A stretch of 64,000 bases of DNA from NCBI GenBank assembly GCA_016721015.1, contig JADKJL010000001.1:310001-374000 (forward strand), read 5' to 3'. The position numbers and the translations under genes are program-made. This DNA comes from Lysobacterales bacterium (GTDB lineage: Bacteria; Pseudomonadota; Gammaproteobacteria; Xanthomonadales; Rhodanobacteraceae). Each line of letters opens with the position of its first letter. The stretch's first letter is position 1. A model generated the notes under the pieces. The model did no database searches. It was not told the DNA's origin and saw nothing but the letters and a program-made list of their open reading frames with translations. This document shows positions 54,407-63,119 of the stretch, piece by piece.

Positions 54407-56494
54407 TCAGGCTTTGACGGGCAGCAAGGCAAAGGCGGCGGCAAGCGCGTTGGTGTAATCCTGCCAGTGGCCATCGGCAAAGCGAGCCGGCAGGCCACCG
54501 GCGCCCTGGTCAACGCGCACGCTCAGGTTTCCGGGCACAAGCGCATCGATGCCGACGAAACGCGCAAGCTCGGCACCGGCACCGGCCGGATCGGCAAGTA
54601 CCTGTTCGGCATTGACGACAAGATGCGGCAGGCCACCCAGTTCATCGACAAGGCGTACATGGGCCAGCGCCCGGCCGAGCCATTCGACACACCTGTCGAA
54701 GTCGTTCAAGCCGGCATACGGAAGCCAGCCGAAGGCCAACCAGCCGAGCAGGCAATCACGTGCATCACGATCGACGAGGATGACCTTGGTGCCGGGCATG
54801 ATTCGGTGTGCGACAAGCAGGTACTGCGCGTAGAAGCGTGGAATCCAGTCGATCAGCGGTTTATCCAGATCGAGGTGACCGCGCATCGAGGCCAGATAGG
54901 CTTCACGATGGGCCTCGATTTCCGCAGCCGGCGTGTGCTCGACGCCGAGATCGACAGCGGCCGTGTCGAAGCAATCGTTGCGCAGGCCCTGTACGCGATC
55001 ACGCAGCACATTGACGCCGGTCTGATCCGCCAGCAGGGCGGCAATCCGTTCGACACCGCTGCCCGGTGCACCGATCAGCAGGATCGGTGCGTGCTTCCAT
55101 GCCTCGCCTTGCGGCTGGGCTACGGCGGTCTGATAGTGAAAGTCGGTCGGCAGCGTTTCGAGCATGGGCAGTGAGCCCGGCAAGCCATTCTGGGCTTCGC
55201 GGAAACAACGCACGGCTTCCTCAAAATGGCCTTCGCGGTCATTCAACAAGCCGGAAACATGGTGATAGCTGCGGGTCAGATCCTGATCAAGGCGGGTCAG
55301 GTTGATTGTCGAGAGCAGTTCACGCGCGGCTTCGTTCTCGCCTTTGCGCATGCGCGCGCGGGCCCGCACGAGGGTCAGCTCCGGATTGCCTGCGGCGAGT
55401 ACAACACTGGCTTCGGCCAACTCGCTGGCCAGATCAAAATCGCCATTGCGCCCGTACGCCCGCACCAGTTCGACGGCAACCTCGGGATTCTGCGGCTCGA
55501 TCTCGCGCAGGCGTTGCCAGTCGGCGACGGCCTTGGCCGGATGACCGCTGCTGGACTGGATGCGCGCCCGGGTTGCACGCCAGCGCGGCTGCTCCGGGAA
55601 GTCGGCGATGCGCTGGTCAAGCAGGGCAAGCAACTGCTCGCCACGGCCGAGTTTTCCGAGTGACCACAACATGGCCTCGAAACAAGCCTCGTGTTCCGGG
55701 CGCACGGCCAAGGCACGCTCATAGAATCCGACCGCGTCCTCGAAGCGCTCCTGCATGCGGGCGACATCGCCCAGGCCGAGCGCGTGGGCCAGCTCAAAGC
55801 CGGCGATTCCGCTCAGCGCCTGGAAAAACGGTTCGGCCTCGGCAACGCGCTTGTCCTGGATCAGCAACTGGCCGAGGGCTCCATTGGCCTGGGGCATGCC
55901 CGGTTTCAGACGCAGCGCCTTGCGCAAGGCCTGCTCGGCAAAGGCCAGCATGTTGCGGGCGGCAAAGGCACGCCCGAGCCCAAAGGCGATTGGCGCATCG
56001 TTGGGGGCAAGGTCGGCGGCGCGCGTGAAGTACTTGATTCCGGTCTCGGCATCGCCGCGATTCAGGGCCAGGGTGCCGAGTCCGTTCAAGGCCTGCGGAT
56101 CTTCCTCGACGCGCAGCGCGGTGCGGAAGTGCTGCTCGGCAAGGGCCGGGTTGCCCTGCATCATGACCATGTGGCCAATCGCAGTGTGCGCGCCGGCGAG
56201 ATTGGGATCGAGGGTGAGAGCGAGCTCGTACGCCTTGCGCGAGGCCTCGACGTCGCCCTGCTCGAAGCGTACCGAGCCAAGCATGAGCAACAGATTCGGC
56301 TGCTCGGGCTGTAGTTCATGCGCCTTGGTGATGAGTTCTGCGCTTTCGCCAAGGTCGCCGCATGCACGGCGCACGACCGCGAGGCCGCGCATGGCCTCGG
56401 CATCGGAGGAATTCGCCGCCAGCGCTTCGCGATAGGCGGTTTCGGCTTCGCCAAGGCGGCCCTGACGATGGTGTTCGATGGCTTCTCTGAGCAT
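54407..56494 (-). CDS. TPR protein with C-terminal sulfotransferase-like domain (2)
   Basis: 695 residues from the ATG at 56494 (MLREAIEHHRQGRLGEAETA); the frame is open 12 codons further. About 10 or more TPR units fill residues 1-440. The C-terminal domain begins near 465 with HAPILLIGAPGSGVERIAAL, a sulfotransferase P-loop in which the usual RSGT is GSGV, so catalysis may be lost or altered. The later GTKVILVDRDARDCLLGWLA matches the 3'-phosphate-binding loop. First gene of a run with the PEBP and AspH proteins. Confidence 0.8.
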   Translation of the reverse strand: MLREAIEHHRQGRLGEAETAYREALAANSSDAEAMRGLAVVRRACGDLGESAELITKAHELQPEQPNLLLMLGSVRFEQGDVEASRKAYELALTLDPNLAGAHTAIGHMVMMQGNPALAEQHFRTALRVEEDPQALNGLGTLALNRGDAETGIKYFTRAADLAPNDAPIAFGLGRAFAARNMLAFAEQALRKALRLKPGMPQANGALGQLLIQDKRVAEAEPFFQALSGIAGFELAHALGLGDVARMQERFEDAVGFYERALAVRPEHEACFEAMLWSLGKLGRGEQLLALLDQRIADFPEQPRWRATRARIQSSSGHPAKAVADWQRLREIEPQNPEVAVELVRAYGRNGDFDLASELAEASVVLAAGNPELTLVRARARMRKGENEAARELLSTINLTRLDQDLTRSYHHVSGLLNDREGHFEEAVRCFREAQNGLPGSLPMLETLPTDFHYQTAVAQPQGEAWKHAPILLIGAPGSGVERIAALLADQTGVNVLRDRVQGLRNDCFDTAAVDLGVEHTPAAEIEAHREAYLASMRGHLDLDKPLIDWIPRFYAQYLLVAHRIMPGTKVILVDRDARDCLLGWLAFGWLPYAGLNDFDRCVEWLGRALAHVRLVDELGGLPHLVVNAEQVLADPAGAGAELARFVGIDALVPGNLSVRVDQGAGGLPARFADGHWQDYTNALAAAFALLPVKA

Positions 56495-56604
56495 GTTCTT
56501 CTTGGTCTGGTGGCTGCGCTTGCGGCGCAAGGGAAACGCCCATTATGCCGCATGCAGGCGTGATAGGCTTTCCGGCTTCATGCTGGCGGCATAGTGCGCA
56601 ATCA

Positions 56605-58083
56605 ATGGGCGTCAATCAGGATCTCACCACCTTGCTGCGCGCGCGCACGCCGCTGCTGGTGATCGAATCGGTCGAGGAAGGTCGTGTCATCGACAGTTTC
56701 CGCCACGCGATCGCCCAGTCGCTGCGGCCGCTGTTCACCTGGAGCATCACCGATGGCCTGCGTCGGATCGACATGGACGACGACGGCGAACAGGCGGTTC
56801 CGGACGCCACCCTGACCTTGACCTCGATCAAGCAGCGCACCGAAGCGGCGGTTTTCCTGCTGCTCGATTTTCAACCTTATCTGCGTTATCCGATGACCCT
56901 GCGTTTGATGCGCGAGATCGTCCTGCGCCAGGCATCGGCCGAGCACACTCTGGTTCTGGTCGGTTCGAAATTCGAGTTGCCGGATGATCTCGCCGCGCTC
57001 TCGACCCGCTTCGAGATGGCCTTGCCGGATATCCAGGCGCTGGCCGCCCTGGTTCGTGAAGAGGCATTCAACTATTCGCGCGAGAACAGCGGTCGCCGGG
57101 TCGAGGTTGATGCCGAAGCGGCGCGCACGATTGTGCGCAACCTGTCCGGCCTTACTTATGCGGATGCGCGCCGCATCGTGCGCAAACTGATCTACAACGA
57201 TGGTGCGCTGGGTCCCGCCGACCTGCCGGGCCTGGCCCTGGCCAAGTTTGAGCTGCTCGATCGCGACAACCTGCTGCATTTTGAATACGAGACGGCGCGC
57301 TTCGCCGATGTCGCCGGACTGGCCCGGCTCAAACGCTGGATCCAGCAGCGTGTTCCCGCCTTCATTGGACGCAAGACAACCGTCAAGCTGGATCCGCCGA
57401 AAGGCATCCTGCTGCTTGGTGTGCAGGGCTGCGGCAAGTCGCTGGCGGCCAAGGCGGTTGCCGGCGGTTTTGGTGTGCCCCTGCTACGACTCGACATCGG
57501 CACGCTTTACAACAAGTATCACGGTGAAACCGAACGCAACCTGCGCTCAGCGCTGAAAAACGCCGAGATGCTTTCACCGTGCGTGCTCTGGCTCGATGAG
57601 ATCGAGAAAGCGCTGGCGACCGAGGGCAACGATGATGGCGTCTCCCGACGTGTGCTCGGTTACCTGCTGACCTGGATGGCCGAACGCAAGGGTCAGGTGT
57701 TCGTCGTGGCCACCGCGAATGACGTCTCGGCGTTGCCGGCCGAATTGCTGCGCAAAGGTCGTTTCGACGAGATCTTCTTCGTCGATCTGCCGAATGCGGA
57801 GGTGCGCAACGAGGTATTGGTCATCCACCTGAAGAAGCGCGACTTGAAACCCGAGGATCTTGATTTGCCCGCCATCGTCGCGGCCAGCGAGGGCTTTTCC
57901 GGCGCCGAGATCGAGCAGCTGGTTGTCGCCGCGCTTTATTCCGCCGCCGCGGAAGACAAACCGCTGACGACCCGGCACCTGATTGAAGAAGCCCGACTCA
58001 CAAGACCACTGTCGGTGATGATGGCCGATCAGGTGGCGACTCTGCGTGCGTGGGCACGCGAACGTACGGTGTCGGCCGACTGA
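56605..58083 (+). CDS. Ycf46-type AAA+ ATPase
   Basis: 492 residues from the ATG at 56605 (MGVNQDLTTLLRARTPLLVI). The N-terminal about 230 residues form a degenerate AAA-like domain (TEAAVFLLLDFQPYL). The C-terminal active domain has Walker A GVQGCGKSLAAKAVAG, Walker B CVLWLDEIEKAL, sensor-1 VVATANDVSALP and the arginine-finger region LRKGRFDEIFFVDLP. It looks like the FtsH/Ycf46 ATPase without a protease. Its job in bacteria is poorly known, probably stress- or photosynthesis-unrelated quality control. It stands alone between a TPR-sulfotransferase and a hydrolase gene. Confidence 0.88.
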   Translation: MGVNQDLTTLLRARTPLLVIESVEEGRVIDSFRHAIAQSLRPLFTWSITDGLRRIDMDDDGEQAVPDATLTLTSIKQRTEAAVFLLLDFQPYLRYPMTLRLMREIVLRQASAEHTLVLVGSKFELPDDLAALSTRFEMALPDIQALAALVREEAFNYSRENSGRRVEVDAEAARTIVRNLSGLTYADARRIVRKLIYNDGALGPADLPGLALAKFELLDRDNLLHFEYETARFADVAGLARLKRWIQQRVPAFIGRKTTVKLDPPKGILLLGVQGCGKSLAAKAVAGGFGVPLLRLDIGTLYNKYHGETERNLRSALKNAEMLSPCVLWLDEIEKALATEGNDDGVSRRVLGYLLTWMAERKGQVFVVATANDVSALPAELLRKGRFDEIFFVDLPNAEVRNEVLVIHLKKRDLKPEDLDLPAIVAASEGFSGAEIEQLVVAALYSAAAEDKPLTTRHLIEEARLTRPLSVMMADQVATLRAWARERTVSAD

Positions 58084-58113
58084 CACGTCAGCGCACGTGC
58101 GCATCGGGATTTC

Positions 58114-59139
58114 TCAGGATACGGCGTGGGCTGCAATGTGATCTTCGACAGCAGGCAGATTGCGTTGCATGCGATCGCTGATGTAATCCTCGGTCCAACT
58201 GCCCAGTGACAAGTTGCGGATGAATCCGCAATGGCCTCCGGCCGGTGCAATATCGAGTTCAACGCAGGCGGGCAACTGCAACTTTCGGAAATCTGCAACC
58301 GGGATGATCGGATCATCCGCCGAGGTCAGGATCGTGGTTCGCACGCGCATCGGAGCAAGGCGGTCGCCGGCAATCGAATAGCCATCAAAATACGCTTCAA
58401 TCGATCCGAAACCGGTGTGTCGCAGAACCAGCGCGCGGGTCAGTTCGCGCAGATTGCCACGCATGTCGGCGGGTGCGAACAGGGCCGCCTGCGGAAACGC
58501 GCGTTGCTTGAGTTCCAGCGAGCGCCGCCATTTTCGAAGGAAATAGGCCTCGTAAAACCAAGGTCCCTGCTCGATGGCATCCATGGCGTCGCTCGGGCTG
58601 ATCGCCGGACACACCGCCAGCGCATAGGCCAGCGGAATGCCCGCAGCGGGAGCGTGCAGGGCAACACGCAAGGCAAAGTTCCCGCCCAGCGAAAACCCCG
58701 CGATGCCGAGCGGCAGGTCTGGAAACAGCTTCGCCACCTCGCCGACCGCTCCAACCACCTCGTCGAGACGACAGGAGTGGAACAGTTCGCGATTGAGATG
58801 GTGAGTCGCGCCATGATCGCGGAAGTTGAGGCGAAACACATCGTAGCCATCAGCAAGCAAGCGCGAGCCGGTGTGCAACAGGTAGCTTGATTGGACGCTG
58901 CCTTCCCAGCCGTGCAACAACACGACCAGCCCACGCGTCTTTGCGCGTGTACGCTGAGGCGTATGCAGGCCAAGCAGACGCACGCCATCGCCACAATCGA
59001 GCACGTGTTCGGTGACGCCGCTCCCGAGCATCGACAATCGACGACGAAACAGCAATCGGCGCACGCCACTCGAGGCGAGGACTGATTGCAAGTGTGGATT
59101 TCGCAGCAGGCGCGGTGGCTGGTAATCGGACGCGTTCAT
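58114..59139 (-). CDS. YheT-family alpha/beta hydrolase
   Basis: 341 residues from the ATG at 59139 (MNASDYQPPRLLRNPHLQSV). Family opening PPRLLRNPHLQS, oxyanion region VVLLHGWEGSVQSSYLL, nucleophile in GIAGFSLGGNFALR, and the catalytic His near PAGGHCGFIRNL. A soluble esterase-like enzyme with unknown substrate; the yeast and E. coli relatives act on fatty acyl esters or remain uncharacterised. Next upstream on the same strand is plsC-like. Confidence 0.9.
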   Translation of the reverse strand: MNASDYQPPRLLRNPHLQSVLASSGVRRLLFRRRLSMLGSGVTEHVLDCGDGVRLLGLHTPQRTRAKTRGLVVLLHGWEGSVQSSYLLHTGSRLLADGYDVFRLNFRDHGATHHLNRELFHSCRLDEVVGAVGEVAKLFPDLPLGIAGFSLGGNFALRVALHAPAAGIPLAYALAVCPAISPSDAMDAIEQGPWFYEAYFLRKWRRSLELKQRAFPQAALFAPADMRGNLRELTRALVLRHTGFGSIEAYFDGYSIAGDRLAPMRVRTTILTSADDPIIPVADFRKLQLPACVELDIAPAGGHCGFIRNLSLGSWTEDYISDRMQRNLPAVEDHIAAHAVS

Positions 59140-59191
59140 GGACACGGATGATCCGCCAGTGTGGCTGAACGGTGATCGTGTGACCATTCCA

Positions 59192-59998
59192 TCAGGCGTC
59201 ACCAAGACCCAACGCGCTGGCAATCCGCGCACGGGCCTCCTCGGCCATGCGCCGACGGGCCTCGGGAGTCGCCTCGACCAGTTCGAGGAAGTGCACCTCG
59301 GCATCCATCGACGGGTTGCCGAGGATACGCAACAGATTGGTAAAAAAGCTTTCTTTCACCGCGAACGGCATGCTCGGATCCTGGCGCCCGTTGCGACCGT
59401 AGCGCAAGGCCACCGGCTGCACCGGAACTTCGGCATCGAGGGCGGCCTGGAAGACGCGGGCATGAAACGTACGCACGCGCTCGCCGGTGCCGGTACCGCC
59501 TTCCGGAAAGATCCCGACCGGCTCGCCGCAGTTGAGACGCTCGACCACACGCTCGAGCACTGCTGACATCGAGTCCGAATCCCCGCGTCGGTGATAGATC
59601 GTGCCGGCCCGCGTCGCCAGCCAGCCGACCACCGGCCAACCGGCGATTTCACTCTTGGCCACGAAACTGATAGCGCGCTGGCTGTGCATCAATTCGATAT
59701 CGAGCCAGGAAAGATGATTGGCCACATACATCACCGCGCCTGGCAATGGCGTGCCAAACGAGCGGATGCGAAAACCGAACACGCGCACCAGGGTGCCCGA
59801 CCACCAACTGATCATGGTCTGGTCGAGACGCCGTTTGCCGATCGGGATTTTCGCCAGCAACGGACTCAGCGCGATCACCGTTAGCGGCAGGCCAACCACG
59901 ATATGCGCGAGCAGCAGCGGCGTACGCATCAGGTAGCGCACGGGTCGCATCCGATCGCGGCGCTGGGAATCGGTGGTTTCGTCGGCGGCGGAGTTCAT
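59192..59998 (-). CDS. PlsC-type lysophospholipid acyltransferase
   Basis: 268 residues. It transfers an acyl chain to lysophosphatidic acid or a similar lysolipid. The acyltransferase box is NHLSWLDIEL (HxxxxD-type motif), with YHRRGDSDSMSAVLERVVER and the FPEGGTGTGERV block following. A hydrophobic N-terminal segment (about 25-45, PLLLAHIVVGLPLTVIALS) anchors it to the inner membrane. The real lipid substrate, phosphatidic acid precursor or a specialised lipid, is not settled. Confidence 0.9.
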   Translation of the reverse strand: MNSAADETTDSQRRDRMRPVRYLMRTPLLLAHIVVGLPLTVIALSPLLAKIPIGKRRLDQTMISWWSGTLVRVFGFRIRSFGTPLPGAVMYVANHLSWLDIELMHSQRAISFVAKSEIAGWPVVGWLATRAGTIYHRRGDSDSMSAVLERVVERLNCGEPVGIFPEGGTGTGERVRTFHARVFQAALDAEVPVQPVALRYGRNGRQDPSMPFAVKESFFTNLLRILGNPSMDAEVHFLELVEATPEARRRMAEEARARIASALGLGDA

Positions 59999-60220
59999 CA
60001 GGGGCTGGGAGTCTGGGCGGCAGAAACTTTGGATTGCGAGATTGGGATATCGCCATGGGCCGAGTCAATCGGAGGGCGCGCAGGGTGGTTCCATGTAAGC
60101 CCGACGATCGGCGGGGCCGGGGGATGAGAGCACGATCGCAGCCCGAAGATTCATATCGGCGAGGCTCCCGAGGTTGTTGAAGCAACAAGGATACTCGCTT
60201 GAAAGAATCGACCCATTGCT

Positions 60221-61183
60221 CTAATCGGCATGCTCGCGCAAGGAATCGATGGCGGCGGCAAGGTCGTTGCAGTGCTCCTCCCACCAGCGCGCCTCGCCGA
60301 CGTGGGCGAAGGCGAGCGGAAACGCAGGATCGTGCCAGCGCATCGCCACCCAGCCGGCCCAGTGCACCTGACGCATGATGCGCAGCGGTTCGATCAGGGC
60401 GAGTTCGGTGCTGTCGAAGTCGCCAAACTCGGCATAACCTTCAAGCAGGATGTCGAGTGCCCGCCGCGAAGGCGCAAGCATCCACAGATCCTGGACGGCC
60501 GGGCCCATGCGCGCGTCATCGAGATCGACGAAGTGCGGACCGGCATCGGTCCACAGCACGTTGCCGCGATGGCAATCGCCGTGCAGGCGGATCTGGCGGA
60601 CCGGTCCAATCGCCTGCAGTCGCTGAACCAGCAGATCGGCGAGGAGGTCGGTTGATTCGTGATAGCGGGGGCGCAGGGTCGAGGGCAGCAGATTCGAGCC
60701 GAGCACCGCCTTCGCTGGTTCGCGCACGAACGTGGCGACATCGATGCGGCCACGTTCGCTGAACACCGCGCGCGAGCCGACGCCATGGATGCGCGCAAGC
60801 AGCCGACCCATCCATTCAAGATTCTCGGCCGATTCAAGCTCGGGCGAACGACCGCCCTGACGCGGATACAGGCTGAAACGGAAACCGTCGTACTCGAGCA
60901 GGGTCTGCCCGTCGATGACGATCGGCGCGACCACCGGCAGTTCGGCACTCTCAAGTTCGAGGGCGAAATCGTGTTCTTCATCGATCGCCGCATCACTCCA
61001 GCGCCCCGGCCGGTAGAACTTGGCAATCAGCGGCGCGGCCTCTTCGATACCGACCTGATAGACACGGTTCTCGTAGCTGCCCATCGCGAGCATGCGTCCA
61101 TCGGGCTCATAGCCCGCATCGGCCACTGCATCGAGGATCAGGTCGGGACTGAGCGCCGCGTACGGAGCCTGTTTGGTGTCCAC
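60221..61183 (-). CDS. srkA: Stress-response kinase SrkA (YihE)
   Basis: 320 residues. Serine/threonine kinase of the APH-like fold that counters stress-induced death in E. coli. Signatures: GSYENRVYQVGIEEAAPLIA (nucleotide-binding strand with catalytic Lys in IAKFYRPGRW), HGDCHRGNVLW (catalytic loop) and FVDLDDARMGPAVQDLWML. It follows the hotdog thioesterase by 4 bp on the same strand, so the two are probably cotranscribed. Confidence 0.92.
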   Translation of the reverse strand: MDTKQAPYAALSPDLILDAVADAGYEPDGRMLAMGSYENRVYQVGIEEAAPLIAKFYRPGRWSDAAIDEEHDFALELESAELPVVAPIVIDGQTLLEYDGFRFSLYPRQGGRSPELESAENLEWMGRLLARIHGVGSRAVFSERGRIDVATFVREPAKAVLGSNLLPSTLRPRYHESTDLLADLLVQRLQAIGPVRQIRLHGDCHRGNVLWTDAGPHFVDLDDARMGPAVQDLWMLAPSRRALDILLEGYAEFGDFDSTELALIEPLRIMRQVHWAGWVAMRWHDPAFPLAFAHVGEARWWEEHCNDLAAAIDSLREHAD

Positions 61184-61187
61184 CGGG

Positions 61188-61628
61188 TCAGACGGCTTTC
61201 GGCGAGCGCCGCGGCACGACGGCCATGGTCAGGCGGGAGATGCAGACCAGATTGCCGTTCTCGTCCTCGATGCGAATTTCCCAGACCTGGGTCGAGCGGC
61301 CGAGATGCAGCGGCCTGGCCGTACCGGTGACGAAACCGGAGGTCACGGCGCGCACATGATTGGCATTGATGTCGAGGCCGACGGCCATTTCCTTGTCCAC
61401 ATCGAGCACCAGGTTGGCGGCGAGGCTGCCGAGCGACTCGGCCAATGCCACCGAGGCGCCACCATGCAGCAGGCCGAACGGCTGCCTGGTGCGCGCATCA
61501 ACCGGCATCGTGCCGCGCACATGGTCATCTCCGATTTCAGTAACCCGCATGTCGAGGTACTCGACCAGGGTGTTGCTGTTCCACGCATTGATGCGATCGA
61601 GATCGATCGACTGCTTCCAGATCGCCAC
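61188..61628 (-). CDS. Hotdog-fold acyl-CoA thioesterase
   Basis: 146 residues from a GTG at 61628 (GGAG nine bases upstream). The PaaI/YdiI-type hotdog core is QPFGLLHGGASVALAESLGS (catalytic Glu in AES), followed by MAVGLDINANHVRAVTSGFV. Relatives hydrolyse aromatic acyl-CoA such as 1,4-dihydroxynaphthoyl-CoA; the natural substrate here is not known. It is just upstream of srkA. The frame to 61799 is not accepted. Confidence 0.87.
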   Translation of the reverse strand: MAIWKQSIDLDRINAWNSNTLVEYLDMRVTEIGDDHVRGTMPVDARTRQPFGLLHGGASVALAESLGSLAANLVLDVDKEMAVGLDINANHVRAVTSGFVTGTARPLHLGRSTQVWEIRIEDENGNLVCISRLTMAVVPRRSPKAV

Positions 61629-61741
61629 GGCTGAACTCCATCGGATGCGGTGCGCGACTATACCAAGCCGTGTCGGCAACGTTCGGCGACAATGGCGGTC
61701 TATGAAGCGTTGCCCCCGACCAAGCGAACGGAAACCGAGCC

Positions 61742-62311
61742 ATGATCCGACCCTGTGTCTTGCTTTGCCTGCTTCTGATGCTGGCCAGCCCGTCCGCATT
61801 TGCGCTGCGCTGCGGCAGCCGCGTGGTCGCCGATGATGCGCGCGATTTCCAGGTGCGCGATCGCTGTGGTGATCCGTTCTGGTCGGAAAGCTGGACTGGC
61901 GTCGACGTCATCGGTCGGGATTCTCCGCTCGAACGTCAGCGCGAAGTGCAATGGAGTGTCTGGTATTACAACTTCGGTCCCCGCGCCCTGATGCTGCGGC
62001 TGGTCTTCCGCGATGGTGATCTGCAGCGCGGCGATACGCTCGGTTACGGCGTGCGCGAGATTGGTGATAGTTGCCGGGCCAACATGAATTTCACCGGCCT
62101 CAGCAGCGGCGAGCTGGTCGCCCGCTGCGGCGAACCGGCGGCACGCCGCGAAGCACACGACAGCGTGGTCTTTCGACCGGGTCCGGGCATCGAGAACTGG
62201 CGCGAACAACGGCGCGAGGAATGGACCTACGATTTCGGAGATTCGCGCATGTTGCGCGTGCTGCACCTGCTGAACGGAACGGTGGCGTCGGTGGACATGC
62301 TGCCCCGCTGA
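61742..62311 (+). CDS. Secreted DUF2845 protein
   Basis: 189 residues with a signal peptide (MIRPCVLLCLLLMLASPSAF, cut after ALA-like FALRCG). The two Cys-containing motifs LRCGSRVV and QVRDRCGDPFWSE, and the second GELVARCGEP, are the DUF2845 pattern. Periplasmic or exported, function unknown. It lies 114 bp upstream of hslV on the same strand. Confidence 0.88.
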   Translation: MIRPCVLLCLLLMLASPSAFALRCGSRVVADDARDFQVRDRCGDPFWSESWTGVDVIGRDSPLERQREVQWSVWYYNFGPRALMLRLVFRDGDLQRGDTLGYGVREIGDSCRANMNFTGLSSGELVARCGEPAARREAHDSVVFRPGPGIENWREQRREEWTYDFGDSRMLRVLHLLNGTVASVDMLPR

Positions 62312-62424
62312 AGCCGGGCCGGTGCGCAGCGGGGCGTGGCCGGCGCCCGCCAATGGCCGTGCGCTACTTGGAATGCGCATCGCGATCCCCAGATAGTCGG
62401 GTCTCCTCCGATTGCGGAACAGCG

Positions 62425-62958
62425 ATGGAATCCTTTCACGCCACAACGATCGTTTCAGTGCGCCGCAACGGCAAGGTCGTCATAGGCGGCGATGGCCAGG
62501 TCACACTCGGCAACACGATCATGAAATCCAACGCGCGCAAGCTGCGCCGGCTTGGCAAGGGTGACGTGCTGGCCGGCTTTGCCGGCGCCACCGCGGATGC
62601 CTTCACCTTGTTCGAACTGTTCGAGGCCAAGCTCGAGCGCTTCAGCGGCAACCTGACCCGCGCGGCCGTCGAGCTGGCCAAGGATTGGCGCACCGATCGC
62701 CGACTCGGCCGGCTCGAAGCGATGCTCGCCGTTGCCGACAAGGATGTTTCCCTGCTGATCTCCGGCAATGGCGATGTTGTCGAACCGGAAGACGGTCTGA
62801 TCGCGATCGGCTCCGGCGGCCCATTCGCCCAGGCCGCCGCCAAGGCCCTGCTCGAAAACACGGAACTGGATGCCCGCACCATCGTCGAGCAGGCCCTCAA
62901 GATCGCCGGTGACATCTGTATTTATACGAATGGCAATGTGACGGTTGAAGAGCTGTGA
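62425..62958 (+). CDS. hslV: HslV, proteasome-like peptidase subunit
   Basis: 177 residues from the ATG at 62425. The active-site threonine is exposed after processing of the short propeptide (MESFHATTIVSVRR, Thr7 as new N-terminus). TTIVSVRRNGKVVIGGDGQV and GDVLAGFAGATADAFTLFEL are family hallmarks. It forms the dodecameric protease core driven by HslU ATPase for heat-shock and regulatory protein degradation. The frame open to 62071 upstream is not the start. Confidence 0.96.
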   Translation: MESFHATTIVSVRRNGKVVIGGDGQVTLGNTIMKSNARKLRRLGKGDVLAGFAGATADAFTLFELFEAKLERFSGNLTRAAVELAKDWRTDRRLGRLEAMLAVADKDVSLLISGNGDVVEPEDGLIAIGSGGPFAQAAAKALLENTELDARTIVEQALKIAGDICIYTNGNVTVEEL

Positions 62959-62960
62959 GT

Positions 62961-63054
62961 GGGAAATGGGGAGTAGGGAGTGGGAAAAGAAAAAGCGCGA
63001 AGCGACACGCCCCGCTTTCCTCCTCCCCACTCCCTACTCCCCACTCCCATTTCC
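62961..63054. repeat. G-rich inverted repeat with quadruplex potential between hslV and hslU
   Basis: The left arm GGGAAATGGGGAGTAGGGAG with TGGGA following (62961-62985) faces an imperfect inverted copy (63024-63054). Each arm has four G runs spaced 3 to 4 bases apart, the intramolecular G-quadruplex pattern, on opposite strands. It fills most of the hslV-hslU gap. Confidence 0.8.
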
Positions 63055-63119
63055 TCAAACCAGATAGCGCCTCATAACTCACCATCCCGAAACACCCAAG
63101 TAACCCGGCACCCCACCCG

